From Devosia sp. (lineage in GTDB: Bacteria; Pseudomonadota; Alphaproteobacteria; Rhizobiales; Devosiaceae), in assembly GCF_014860165.1 (NCBI RefSeq), contig NZ_JACZKG010000015.1:62001-126000 (forward strand): a stretch of DNA of 64,000 bases, given 5' to 3'. Positions 37,514-46,823 of this stretch are shown here, in pieces. Numbering within the stretch: the stretch's first letter is position 1; the number at the start of each line of letters is the position of its first letter. A model generated the notes under the pieces. The model was given only the letters and a program-made list of their open reading frames with translations. It was not told the origin of the DNA and made no database searches. The position numbers and the translations under genes were made by a program.

Positions 37514-38212
37514 ATGACCACCCAGACCAAGCCGATCGAAGCCTATTCGCTGCCGACCCCCAACGGGCAGAAAGTCCACATCATGCTCGAGGAGCTCGGC
37601 GTACCGTGGACCTACCACCGCATCGACATCGGCAAGGGCGACCAGTTCAAGCCCGAATTCCTCGCCATCTCGCCCAACAACAAGATTCCCGCCATCCTCG
37701 ACGCCGAGGGTCCCGGCGGTCAGCCGATCTCGGTCTTCGAATCGGGCGCCATCCTCAAATATCTTGGCCTCAAATTCGGCAGGCTCTATCCGACCGACCC
37801 GCGGAGCCAGGTCAAGGTCGATGAATGGCTGTTCTGGCAGGTCGGCGGCTTCGGCCCCATGCTGGGCCAGAACAATCACTTCTCGGTCTATGCCCCCGAG
37901 AAGGTCCCCTACGCCATCAAGCGCTACAGCGACGAAACCCACCGCCTGTTCCGCGTGCTGAACACCCAGCTGGCGGGCCAGGACTACATTGCCGGCGATT
38001 ACTCGATCGCCGATATCGCCGCCATCGGCTGGGCCCAGGCCTGGGAGCGCTACGGCATTTCCAAGGACGAATTCCCCCATTTCGGCGCCTGGATCGATCG
38101 CCTCAACGCCCGCCCCGCCGTGGCGCGCGGCCTCGCCTGGGGCAAGGACGTCGTAGCCAAGCCCCTCGCCGAGGACAAGGAAGCCCACAAGGTGCTGTTC
38201 AACCAGCGCTGA
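37514..38212 (+). CDS. Glutathione S-transferase (Nu-class / YghU-YfcG like)
   Basis: 232 residues from the ATG at 37514. The thioredoxin-fold N-terminus includes PTPNGQKVHIMLEELGVPW and the glutathione-binding SPNNKIPAILD and FESGAILKYL. The C-terminal helical domain has the QVGGFGPMLGQNNHF and YIAGDYSIADIAAIGW motifs typical of the disulfide-reductase Nu class. Cytoplasmic. Ends one base before the convergent DUF2147 gene. Confidence 0.9.
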   Translation: MTTQTKPIEAYSLPTPNGQKVHIMLEELGVPWTYHRIDIGKGDQFKPEFLAISPNNKIPAILDAEGPGGQPISVFESGAILKYLGLKFGRLYPTDPRSQVKVDEWLFWQVGGFGPMLGQNNHFSVYAPEKVPYAIKRYSDETHRLFRVLNTQLAGQDYIAGDYSIADIAAIGWAQAWERYGISKDEFPHFGAWIDRLNARPAVARGLAWGKDVVAKPLAEDKEAHKVLFNQR

Positions 38213-38749
38213 TTACTGGCCTTCAACCACGGGTTCGGGGATCACCCGGACCCAGTCCTGCCCCTGGCAGATCAGGTTGTAGAGCACGCAGCCATTGAGC
38301 CGCATCAGGTCCGGCCCCAGCATTTCGACATAGCCCGCATAGATGTTGCCATCCTGGGGATTGTAGATTTCCCCGTCATAGACATTGGGCTTGCTGCTCG
38401 GCAGCAGCGTCAGGATCTGAAGCCCCAGCATCGGGCGGCTCCGCAGCGTCGGGTCCGGGTTGCGTACGTCCGTGAAACTCTCCACCGGCATGGCCTGCGC
38501 CGCGGCATATTCCTCCTCGGTCAGCCCCTCGCGCGGCACCACAATCGTGCTCAGCGTCCCGCAGAACCCCGCCGGACACGGCGCGATCGTCACCTCCGAC
38601 AGCTCCTGCGTCTGCCAGATGCCCTCAATGGGATCGGGTATGCGATTGGGGTCGGCCGCCGGCTCCTGCGCGCTCGCGGACACCAGCCCGGCCAGCATCA
38701 GCCCCGTCCCGATCCACAGCCTCAAGCGCCCGTTTGCCATGCGTTCCAC
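38213..38749 (-). CDS. DUF2147 secreted protein
   Basis: 178 residues (or 175 if the ATG at 38740 is used). A signal peptide is cleaved near SASA before QEPAA. The mature part has IEGIWQTQELSEVTIAPCPAGFCGTL near the start and a Cys pair (CVLYNLICQGQDW) at the end, which fits DUF2147. These are periplasmic or envelope proteins of unknown role. Confidence 0.82.
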   Translation of the reverse strand: MERMANGRLRLWIGTGLMLAGLVSASAQEPAADPNRIPDPIEGIWQTQELSEVTIAPCPAGFCGTLSTIVVPREGLTEEEYAAAQAMPVESFTDVRNPDPTLRSRPMLGLQILTLLPSSKPNVYDGEIYNPQDGNIYAGYVEMLGPDLMRLNGCVLYNLICQGQDWVRVIPEPVVEGQ

Positions 38750-38906
38750 CCGCTGCCCGAGGATCGACCGTGATTCGACTTGCGGAACGATCTAGCCGCC
38801 ATTCGTGGCGACCATAAAGCAAATACCGCAACAATCTGGCCCTGCCACGGTCTCGGCCAAAAACCGCTTGCCATGCCTCACCCCGCCCGCTATCCAGCCC
38901 CTTGAC

Positions 38907-38997
38907 GGAGAGGTGGCCGAGTGGCCGAAGGCACGCCCCTGCTAAGGGCGCAGATCTCAAAAGGGTCTCGTGGGTTCGAATCCCATCCTCTCCGCCA
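38907..38997 (+). tRNA. tRNA-Ser (GCU anticodon)
   Basis: 91 bases including the encoded CCA. The acceptor stem GGAGAGG pairs with CCTCTCC; anticodon loop CTGCTAA closed by CGCCC/GGGCG carries anticodon GCT at 38941-38943. A long variable arm and TTCGAAT T-loop fit a class II serine tRNA. It reads AGC/AGU codons. Serine tRNAs are frequent integration sites, and accessory genes begin downstream. Confidence 0.95.
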
Positions 38998-39512
38998 CTA
39001 CTTCCTTCTAAGTCCCCAGAGATACTAGGTTATCTGACATCGGTTGCGTTGGGTGTGCGTTATTGTGTGCACCCATAAGTGGGCGTGCCCTCGCCTCCGT
39101 GACATGTTCCGACCTCCTATTGCACTGAGTTGGTCTCGATAACAGATGCGCGACTCGCCGATCACAGTCGAAGCGGGATATTTACCGTCGCCGGTGTCCC
39201 GCCACCTGGACGCTCTCGGTGTCACGATCTCGAAGAGCATCATGCGCTGAATGATCCGGCCGGATGAGGCCTGTCCGAGGATGGCGATCAGCTCTCAGAT
39301 CGCCCGCGCGAAAAAACTCGGCAAGACCAAACCGGACCGATGATGTCCTCCGCTCAGCGTCGCCGGCGTGATGCCGGCCCCATTCTTGCAGTTGCCAGGT
39401 TCCTGCTTAATGGCTGCAAAGGGGCCGCAAACGGACGGTCGGTTTCTGGAGCGCTGGCTCGGTAAGCTGCCCTTTAGGGATCTTCAAACAGACAACCGCG
39501 TCGCACCTTTTC
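38998..39512. other. Gene-poor stretch downstream of tRNA-Ser
   Basis: About 500 bases without a convincing gene. Short frames on both strands have no ribosome site or recognisable motif. The base composition is more A/T-rich than the preceding block (38998-39250). It may be a remnant of an integration event, but no integrase fragment or repeat of the tRNA 3' end is visible. Confidence 0.5.
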
Positions 39513-40817
39513 TTACATGCCGAGGCGATCCCTGAGTGCGTACCACCATGAGCCCAGGGTGGAGTATTGGGCTCGGAACATGCGCCCGCCGGGAAAGGGT
39601 ACCCACGGGAGGGCGGCGAAAGTGTCGAAGCGGGTCAGGTCGCCGCGTACGGCCTCTGAAAGGATGCGGCCGAACAGATGCGAGCCGGTGATGCCATGGC
39701 CGGAATAGCCGTGAGCAAAATAAACTCTGTTGCCCAGCCGGCCCAACTGCGGGACGCGGGAGAAGGAGAGGGCAAAATTTCCGCTCCAAGCATAGTCGAT
39801 GCGCACATCCTTGAGTTGGGGAAAGACTCTGTCCATGTTCGGGCGCAGCTTGCCGACGACGTCGGCCGGATCGGTGCCGCCATAGACAACGCCGCCACCG
39901 AAGATCAGCCGGTGATCGGCGCTGAGGCGGAAATAGTCGAGGATGTAGCGCACGTCTTCCACGCACATGCCCGTGGGCAGGAGGGCATTGGCGCGATCGG
40001 GCCCGAGCGGCTCCGTGGCCATCATCTGGGTGGAAACGGGCATGACGCGGGCGGTCAGTTCGGGCACGACATGGCCGAGATAGGCGTTGCCGCAGACCAG
40101 GACCGCCTTGGCACTCACCTTGCCGCCTTGGGTGAGAACTGAGGCCCCGGTCGAGTCCTGCTGGACTTTTGTTACCGGCGAATGCTCGAAAATAGTCCCC
40201 CCCAGGCTTTCGAGAGCGGCCGCCTCGCCCAGCGCCAGGTTGAGCGGGTGCATGTGGCCACCCGAATGATCGATCATGCCGCCTTCGAAGACATCGCTGC
40301 CGATATGCCGGCGGATGGCTTCCCTGTCGAGCAGTTCGTGGTCGTCCATGCCATGCTGGCGCCAAAGGACCTGCTTGGCCTTGAGCTCTTCCATATGCTT
40401 GGGCGTGTAAGCGGCATAGATGTTGCCGCGCCTGAGATCGCAATCAATGGCGTAGCGCTCGACCCAGTCGTAGATGATGCCGGCGCCTTCCTGGAGCATG
40501 CCACCGACGAAACGGGCGGTCTGCTCTCCGTAGCGGCGGGTGATGGTGTCGAGGCTGGCATTGAGACCGTTGACCACCTGGCCGCCATTGCGGCCCGAGG
40601 CGCCCCAGCCGACGGTGGCGCCCTCCACGACGACGACATTGAAGCCGTGCTCGGCCAGGTGCAGGGCAGCAGACAGGCCGGAATAGCCAGCGCCGACAAC
40701 GCAGATATCGCCTTCCACTTCGCCTTCAAGCTTTTGGGGCTGGCGGGTGATGTTGCGCGAGGCAGCGTAGTAGCTGGGGGGATAGGATCCATCGCCCGCG
40801 TAGGACAGCGCAGCCAT
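39513..40817 (-). CDS. puuB: Gamma-glutamylputrescine oxidoreductase PuuB-like
   Basis: 434-residue FAD-dependent amine oxidase-type protein, starting at the ATG at 40817, which overlaps the puuA stop (TGATG). The FAD motif VVGAGYSGLSAALHLAEHG lies at about residues 38 to 56, followed by GWGASGRNGGQVV. It oxidises gamma-glutamylputrescine to the aldehyde in the puu pathway. Its position directly after puuA strongly supports this over a generic DAO-family role. Confidence 0.85.
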   Translation of the reverse strand: MAALSYAGDGSYPPSYYAASRNITRQPQKLEGEVEGDICVVGAGYSGLSAALHLAEHGFNVVVVEGATVGWGASGRNGGQVVNGLNASLDTITRRYGEQTARFVGGMLQEGAGIIYDWVERYAIDCDLRRGNIYAAYTPKHMEELKAKQVLWRQHGMDDHELLDREAIRRHIGSDVFEGGMIDHSGGHMHPLNLALGEAAALESLGGTIFEHSPVTKVQQDSTGASVLTQGGKVSAKAVLVCGNAYLGHVVPELTARVMPVSTQMMATEPLGPDRANALLPTGMCVEDVRYILDYFRLSADHRLIFGGGVVYGGTDPADVVGKLRPNMDRVFPQLKDVRIDYAWSGNFALSFSRVPQLGRLGNRVYFAHGYSGHGITGSHLFGRILSEAVRGDLTRFDTFAALPWVPFPGGRMFRAQYSTLGSWWYALRDRLGM

Positions 40818-42181
40818 CACACAACCTCCAGATAGGCGCTGAATTCCAGATCTGTAACCTGGGTGGCGAAGCCGGCAATTTCCTGCCGCTTGCACGCGAC
40901 GAACATCGACTGGAGGGTCGGATCGAAAATACGGGGGACCATGCCGCCATCTTCGAACGCGTTGACCGCTGAAGCCCAGTCGGCCGGCAGCTTGGGCAGG
41001 CGCTCGGAATAGGCGCGGCCCTTGAATGGCCGGGGCGGCTTGGCCTGATCCTCGATGCCCACAAGCGCAGCACCCAGAATGCCGGCCAGTACCAGATAAG
41101 GATTAGCGTCTGCCCCGGCGACGCGATGCTCGATGCGGCGGGCCTTGTGGCTGCCACCCGGAATGCGCACCGCAGTGGTTCGGTTTTCGTAGCCCCAGGA
41201 GACGGCGCTCGGCGCATGGGTATCGGGGCGCAGGCGCCGATAGGAATTGAAGTGGGGAGCAAAGAGCAGCGTGGTCTCTGCCATGCCCGAGAGGAGCCCA
41301 CCCACGGCGTGCAGCATCACGTCCGAACCGGTCTCGGTGCCATCGTCAAAGACATTGTTGCCTGCGGCGTCGTTGAGGCTGAAATGCACGTGGAAGCCGT
41401 TGCCTGAACGGGCGCCATAGGGCTTGGCCATGAAGGTGGCGACCAGATTGTGCTTGCGAGCCACGCCTTTGACGATGCGCTTGAACAGCACGGCATCGTC
41501 AGCGGCCTTGAGGCCGTCGGAGGTATGGAGCAGATTGATCTCGAACTGGCCTATGCCGTTCTCGGCGACTGCGGTGTCGGCCGGCACGTTCTGCTGTTCG
41601 CATTGCAGATAGACGTCGCGGAAGAATTCACCGAAATCCTCCAGCTCGTCCAGCGACAGGATGGCGTCGGAGTCCAGGCGCTTGCCGGTGTATGGCGAAA
41701 TGGGCGGCCGGGCCGAATCGGCCTCGGGATCGACCAGGTAGAATTCCAGTTCGGTGGCGACGACAGGCGTCAGGCCATGCTCGGCGTAACGCCGCAGCAC
41801 GTGGGCGAGAGCCTGGCGTGGATCGCCCAGAAAGGGGGTTCGCGCATCCTGAAACAGCCAGAGCGGGATCATGGCGCTGGGGCGCGTGGTCCAGTTAATG
41901 GGCAGCGCGCCGCGACCGGTGGGGCTGCAGATGCCGTCGGTGTCACCGCTGGAAAACACCAGCGGATTGCCCATGATATCCTCACCCCACACGTCTACGC
42001 CGACGATGGACAGTGGCATGCGAATGCCGCTCTCGGCGACCCGCCTGGCTTGGTCTATGGGAATGCGCTTGCCGCGCATAATGCCGTTGAGGTCGCATAC
42101 GGCGGTGTGCAGAACTTCGATCTGAGGATTGGACGCCAGCCAGGTGACAATGTCTTCGTTTGCGTTCGTTGCGGAACTCAT
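40817..42181 (-). CDS. puuA: Gamma-glutamylputrescine synthetase PuuA-like
   Basis: 454 residues of the glutamine-synthetase family. The N-terminal beta-grasp region starts MSSATNANEDIVTW. Catalytic-domain motifs include GIGQFEINLLHTSD, KPYGARSGNGFHVHFSL and RIPGGSHKARRIEHRVAGADANPYL. PuuA-type enzymes ligate glutamate to putrescine with ATP. Pairing with puuB, and divergent puuD and an aldehyde dehydrogenase, supports the polyamine assignment over GlnA. Confidence 0.88.
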   Translation of the reverse strand: MSSATNANEDIVTWLASNPQIEVLHTAVCDLNGIMRGKRIPIDQARRVAESGIRMPLSIVGVDVWGEDIMGNPLVFSSGDTDGICSPTGRGALPINWTTRPSAMIPLWLFQDARTPFLGDPRQALAHVLRRYAEHGLTPVVATELEFYLVDPEADSARPPISPYTGKRLDSDAILSLDELEDFGEFFRDVYLQCEQQNVPADTAVAENGIGQFEINLLHTSDGLKAADDAVLFKRIVKGVARKHNLVATFMAKPYGARSGNGFHVHFSLNDAAGNNVFDDGTETGSDVMLHAVGGLLSGMAETTLLFAPHFNSYRRLRPDTHAPSAVSWGYENRTTAVRIPGGSHKARRIEHRVAGADANPYLVLAGILGAALVGIEDQAKPPRPFKGRAYSERLPKLPADWASAVNAFEDGGMVPRIFDPTLQSMFVACKRQEIAGFATQVTDLEFSAYLEVV

Positions 42182-42281
42182 GCCTGTCCGGCGCCCTTCT
42201 TGTATGTCATATCGTCAACCTAGCAGGTGCCGCTCTCTTAAGGGAGATGGCGCGGCCAGGTCGCGGAAATCAGGTGCGCTT

Positions 42282-43052
42282 ATGCTTCAGCATCGGCCGG
42301 TCGTCGGGGTCATCGCGTGTGGTCGCGAGGTGGAAGGTGAGCCGGCCCAGGCGGTCAAGCACCGCTATCTCGATTCTATTGAACAGTTCGCGCGGGCTGT
42401 TCCACTCATCGTCCCCTCGAACCAGCCCGAGTCGAACGTTGCCGATATCGTGGCGCGGCTGGATGCGGTGGTGCTGACAGGCAGCAATTCCAACATGGCG
42501 CCGCGCCACTATGGCTCCAATCTATCCGGCCAGGCGCCGATCGACGAAGGACGCGACGGCTTGAGCCAGGCGCTGATCCATGCCGCGATCACCGCGGCAA
42601 AACCAGTCTTCGGCATTTGCCGGGGCCTGCAGGAGATCAATGTGGCGCTGGGCGGCACGCTGCGCGATCTGCGCGACGGTGGTCTCGCCGAGTCACATCA
42701 TGCGCCGTCGGGCGTTTCGCTTGAAGACATGTTTGCCTTTGGCCATGAGGTGACCATTCTGGCCAATGGCACGCTGCACCGTTACGCCAAGAGTGCACGG
42801 CTTGCTGTCAACAGCGTGCATTTTCAGGCCATCGATCGTCTGGCCGATGGCTTGGTGGTCAATGCCACCGGACCGGATGGGGTCATCGAGGCAATCTCGG
42901 CCAGCAATACCGCGGCGCCGGTCTTTGCGGTGCAATGGCATCCGGAGTGGCGGCCAAAGGGCAGGCCGCACGACATGGCGTTTTGGCATTATCTGGGTGA
43001 AGCAGCGCGGTCGCGATACATGCCCGCCCCCGGATCGGAGATGACTGCATGA
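42282..43052 (+). CDS. puuD: Gamma-glutamyl-GABA hydrolase PuuD-like
   Basis: 256 residues from the ATG at 42282; upstream in-frame codons lie in the puuA promoter and coding region. Class I glutamine-amidotransferase-like (peptidase C26): nucleophile Cys in VFGICRGLQEINVALGG at about residue 113, catalytic His-Glu in AVQWHPEW at about 227. It frees GABA from gamma-glutamyl-GABA in the final puu step. Divergent from puuA by 100 bases; its stop overlaps the next start by four bases (ATGA). Confidence 0.88.
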   Translation: MLQHRPVVGVIACGREVEGEPAQAVKHRYLDSIEQFARAVPLIVPSNQPESNVADIVARLDAVVLTGSNSNMAPRHYGSNLSGQAPIDEGRDGLSQALIHAAITAAKPVFGICRGLQEINVALGGTLRDLRDGGLAESHHAPSGVSLEDMFAFGHEVTILANGTLHRYAKSARLAVNSVHFQAIDRLADGLVVNATGPDGVIEAISASNTAAPVFAVQWHPEWRPKGRPHDMAFWHYLGEAARSRYMPAPGSEMTA

Positions 43053-44476
43053 GCGAGTACGGAACCCGTCTGTTCATCAAGGGCGAATTCGTGGCCGGCG
43101 AGGGACAAGTGGAAACCGCCCATGAGCCGGCCCTAGGCAGACCGCTGGCTGAGGTCGCTTCGGCCAGCATAGGCCAGGTGGACATGGCGGTGCAGGCCGC
43201 CAATGGCGCCTACAAGGACTGGTCACGCAGGCCCCCGCGCGACCGCAGCGCGGCACTGTTTGCCATTGCGGCGGCCATAGAGGCGCGGGCCGATACACTC
43301 GCTGAGGTTGAATCGCGCAATGCGGGCAAGCCGCTGCGCTTCGTCAAGGGCGGGGAACTGGCCAATGTGGCCGATGTGTTCCGCTATTTTGGCACGGCGG
43401 TGCGCAACCTGCCGGCCCCGGCCGCGGGCAACTACCGATCCTCGACCCATACCAGTCTGGTCCGCCGTGATCCCATCGGCGTCATTGCCCAGATTGCACC
43501 GTGGAACTACCCGCTGCTGATGGCGGCCTGGAAGATCGCCCCGGCCATTGCGGCGGGCAATGCCGTGGTGATCAAGCCGTCCGAGCTGACGCCTCTCAGT
43601 CTCCTGTCTCTGAGCGAGGTTTTTGCCGAAATTCTGCCGGCCGGAGTGGTGAACGTGGTGTGCGGCAATGGACCCGATGTCGGCCAGGCCCTGATTTCTC
43701 ACGACCTGGTACGGATGATTTCATTGACCGGCGATGTGCGAACCGGCAGAGCCGTATTGCAGGCCGCGGCCGGGCCGATGATCAAGCGCACCCATCTCGA
43801 GCTGGGCGGCAAGGCGCCGGTGATCGTGTGCGAGGACGCCGATCTCGACAAGCTGGTCGAGACCCTGCGCGAGGCCAGCTTCTACAATGCCGGGCAGGAC
43901 TGTACGGCCGCCTGCCGCATCTTTGCCCATGCCAGCGTTATCCAGGCCCTCACCGACAAGTTGCAGGCCATGATCGGTACGCTGATCTATGGGCATCCCG
44001 AGCGGGATAACGTGGAATTCGGTCCCGTCATCAGTGCACGTCAGCTTGAACGGGTCGATGGCTTTGTATCGCGAGCCCGCGCCAGCGGTTGTGACGTGAT
44101 GCAGGGAGCGGCGGCCGGGCCGGAGGGCTATTACTTCTCCCCCACCCTGGTAACAGCTCCGATCGACGCGGAGATCGTTCAGAAGGAAGTGTTCGGACCT
44201 GTGCTCAGCATCACCCCGTTCGACGACGTCCAGACGGCAATAGGCTGGGCCAATGCCTCGGAATACGGGCTGGGATCTTCCGTGTGGACTCGCCAGATCG
44301 AGCAGGCCATGGCCATCGCCAACGCACTTGAATATGGCGTCACCTGGATCAATACGCACGGGGTCATGGCGACCGAGATGCCCCACGGCGGCACGAAAAA
44401 CTCAGGCTACGGGTCCGATTTGTCCATGCAATCGCTGATCGACTACACCCAGATCCGCCACCTCATGATCGGCTAG
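43049..44476 (+). CDS. Aldehyde dehydrogenase (PuuC / gamma-aminobutyraldehyde type)
   Basis: 475 residues. NAD(P)-dependent aldehyde dehydrogenase with the catalytic glutamate in HLELGGKAPVIV at about residue 250 and the catalytic cysteine in NAGQDCTAACRIF at about 284. The GFPPN-type binding motif is APWNYPLLMAAWKIAPAIAAGN. By position it oxidises gamma-glutamyl-gamma-aminobutyraldehyde or free aminobutyraldehyde. Start overlaps the puuD stop. The last gene of the plus-strand arm. Confidence 0.87.
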   Translation: MSEYGTRLFIKGEFVAGEGQVETAHEPALGRPLAEVASASIGQVDMAVQAANGAYKDWSRRPPRDRSAALFAIAAAIEARADTLAEVESRNAGKPLRFVKGGELANVADVFRYFGTAVRNLPAPAAGNYRSSTHTSLVRRDPIGVIAQIAPWNYPLLMAAWKIAPAIAAGNAVVIKPSELTPLSLLSLSEVFAEILPAGVVNVVCGNGPDVGQALISHDLVRMISLTGDVRTGRAVLQAAAGPMIKRTHLELGGKAPVIVCEDADLDKLVETLREASFYNAGQDCTAACRIFAHASVIQALTDKLQAMIGTLIYGHPERDNVEFGPVISARQLERVDGFVSRARASGCDVMQGAAAGPEGYYFSPTLVTAPIDAEIVQKEVFGPVLSITPFDDVQTAIGWANASEYGLGSSVWTRQIEQAMAIANALEYGVTWINTHGVMATEMPHGGTKNSGYGSDLSMQSLIDYTQIRHLMIG

Positions 44477-45387
44477 GCTTGATGCAGTAGTCACCAGTGG
44501 CGCGGCCGTCGCTTCAACATGCGTCGTATTGAAACCGGTTCGGATCCAGCTAGCCGAAGGGATGGGGTGCACCTAATCAGGCGAACACCCAGTAGTACAG
44601 TTCCAACTGACCGCTGGAGACCTCGCCATTTGCGTAACGCGGGAGGTCGAGTCAGCCTGGCGATATCGGTAGAAGCACGCACATCTGTGTTGGTCCCTTC
44701 GCCGGCTGCCCATATTCAGAGTGGCCAAAAAAAGAGGATCGACGGTACAGCCGCAGCGATGATGACCAATTCAAGTGGCAAGCCCATGCAGCAACAGCCA
44801 CCGCCATCAGGAAGCTCTGCTCAGGGCGGCGCATCGCCTTGTCCCGGTTGCTGAGGATGTCTTCTTTCCGGACCTTTTCGTCATTGAGCTCGGTGGATGC
44901 CGGTGCCGCCTTGCTGGCCTGCCATCTTCGTTCTCCTACTTTGGCACCGCAGGGGCGATGCTTCAGGAGGTCAACCGTTAATGGGGAGTAAGGATGCGCT
45001 ATTTGTCGGCTCGGCGTTTCGATTCACGCCGGGTAGCAATGCAGGGTGCCGAACAACCGCATATTTCACCGCCTCGCCAGAGATGACGGATTTTCCGGAG
45101 AGTCAGAAAGTTTCTGCTTTCCAACAGACTCGTCCCAATAGCGGACTAACCGCAACCCACCACCTATTTGACACTGTGAGGCCCCGACCGGACCGACCGC
45201 TTTCAGGCACTCGAACGGGCAGCCAGAACGGCAAGAATGGGGCGCGAAGCCGACAGGCAGGGTAGGGGCTGGAAGCGGACTGACCGCTTTCGGCGAAAGG
45301 TCTGTCCGTAGCGGACGCTCGCGCCGCCTCTCGAATTCGAGGGTGCTGAGCCCGGTAAGAACAAGGGCGCGATCGGGTTGCCTCATT
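44477..45387. other. Decayed 0.9-kb stretch between catabolic clusters
   Basis: No intact gene stands out. A fragmentary small-protein reading frame is annotated separately at 44716-44925. Two near-identical copies of GGACYGACCGCTTTC occur at 45190-45204 and 45277-45291, the second followed by a partly complementary GAAAGGTCTGTCC. Otherwise I see nothing. Confidence 0.5.
44716..44925 (-). pseudogene. Candidate decayed small membrane protein gene
   Basis: A well-spaced AGGAG (44933-44937) precedes an ATG at 44925, but frame 0 stops after 14 codons. The +1 frame then reads a protein-like ASKAAPASTELNDEKVRKED and ILSNRDKAMRRPEQ stretch, and frame 0 resumes with GLPLELVIIAAVPSILFFWP and a stop at 44716. 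The total length is a multiple of three, as if two compensating indels had occurred. Function unknown; sequencing error is a possible alternative. Confidence 0.35.
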
Positions 45388-46668
45388 TCATGCTGCGATG
45401 TCGAGGAATTCCAGCACCATTGCTGCGGTCCAGGTGAAACGTCCGCCGCCGCACGGCGCTCCCGTCAGCGGATCATAATATTCCGCAAAGCCAGACTGTT
45501 CGATGAGATCGAGGCTGGATCTCAGGACCCGAGCCGCAACCTCCGTCTCACCGGCCGCAAGCAGGCCATCGACGATAAGGTAGTTCACCACCAGCCAGAC
45601 CGGCCCCCGCCAATAGCGCTTGGCCTCGAAACGAGGATCGTCCGGGTCATGGCTGGCAATGATGTATTTCAGTCTGGTTGCCTGTTGCTGGATGACCTGC
45701 CCAATGGCGGCTGCGCGCGATTTCGGAATTGCGGCGAACACGGGGATAAGCCCGCCGATAGACGGGCTGTCGATAAGCGTCCCGGTGATACGATCCAGGC
45801 AAAGATACTGGCCGTGCCGATCACTCCACAAGTTTTCGAGCGCTGCCAGGCCGCGTGCCGCACGGTTACGGTTTCGGGCGGCCGTATCGGCGTTGCCCAG
45901 CGCCTCGGCCACCACTGCCAGATCCTGGCAACCCCGGATCAGGATGGCGTTGAACCCCGGATCGACGACCTGGAATGGCGATGCGTCGTGGAGTCTCGCA
46001 TTATCCCATCCTAGGCCCCGGAAGTGCTCAACGAGCCAGAGGTAGCGGTCATACTGCGCCTTGGTCGGGCGGTGCGCGGGATCAGCGTGCTGGGTGTCGC
46101 GGCGGGTATAGGGCGCGATCCCCTCGGTAGGCACGCGGTCGAATGCCTCATCCCAGTCGATCGAGTTGTCGCGGCCCGCTTCCCAGGGATGCAGGATGGC
46201 GACGAGGCCTTGCCCTTGCGGATCGCGGTTGGCGTAGAACCAGGCAAACCACTTTTCGATTTTGGGCAAAAGCGCGCGGGCACGTCGTTCAGCGGCCGTG
46301 CGATCCGCACTGCGCTCAAACAGCTGGCGCAATGCGAAGCCTGCTATAGGCGGCTGCGTGATGCCGGAGGTTGGCGTCGCACGCCCGGTTCCCCACACAT
46401 CAGGTCCCGGGAAATACCCATCGTCGTGAACGTGGAAAATGATGTGCGGCACCATTCCGTCGGGCCACTGATGCTCGAACAACGTCTCCATCTCGGTCCA
46501 GGCGCGGTCTTCATCGAAGTGAGCCTGCCCCAGCGCGGTGAAGCACGAGTCCCAGTTCCACTGAAACGGGTAGAGACCCTTGGTCGGCACCGTATAAGCG
46601 CCTCTGTCGTTTTCCTTGAGCACCTCGATGGCGAGGTTGAATATTCGGGATTTGTCCTCAGGGGTCAT
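45388..46668 (-). CDS. GH63/MGH1-like glycoside hydrolase
   Basis: 426 residues from the ATG at 46668. The longer frame that runs on upstream overlaps the ABC ATPase and is not coding. Motifs GLYPFQWNWDSCFTALG, HQWPDGMVPHIIF and PTSGITQPPIAGFAL resemble the (alpha/alpha)6-barrel family that includes mannosyl- and glucosyl-glycerate hydrolases and trehalase-like enzymes. No signal peptide: it should act in the cytoplasm on the sugar imported by the adjacent ABC transporter. Substrate is inferred, not proven. Confidence 0.8.
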   Translation of the reverse strand: MTPEDKSRIFNLAIEVLKENDRGAYTVPTKGLYPFQWNWDSCFTALGQAHFDEDRAWTEMETLFEHQWPDGMVPHIIFHVHDDGYFPGPDVWGTGRATPTSGITQPPIAGFALRQLFERSADRTAAERRARALLPKIEKWFAWFYANRDPQGQGLVAILHPWEAGRDNSIDWDEAFDRVPTEGIAPYTRRDTQHADPAHRPTKAQYDRYLWLVEHFRGLGWDNARLHDASPFQVVDPGFNAILIRGCQDLAVVAEALGNADTAARNRNRAARGLAALENLWSDRHGQYLCLDRITGTLIDSPSIGGLIPVFAAIPKSRAAAIGQVIQQQATRLKYIIASHDPDDPRFEAKRYWRGPVWLVVNYLIVDGLLAAGETEVAARVLRSSLDLIEQSGFAEYYDPLTGAPCGGGRFTWTAAMVLEFLDIAA

Positions 46669-46823
46669 GGTCGTTTCCAGTAAATTCAGTTCAAGACAGT
46701 CGAGTCGGCAAAGGCGTCGGCGATGACGCCATGCCCGGCCGCGTTGGGACGGTGAAGTGCCCGCGGCCGTTGCTGCGGAGAATGGCAGTCGCAGTGTCCG
46801 CGATCGAAGGCGCCGATGACATG

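Noticed and set aside
39281-39343. 20-codon frame after tRNA-Ser as integrase remnant
   Set aside because: Too short, no recognisable recombinase motif.
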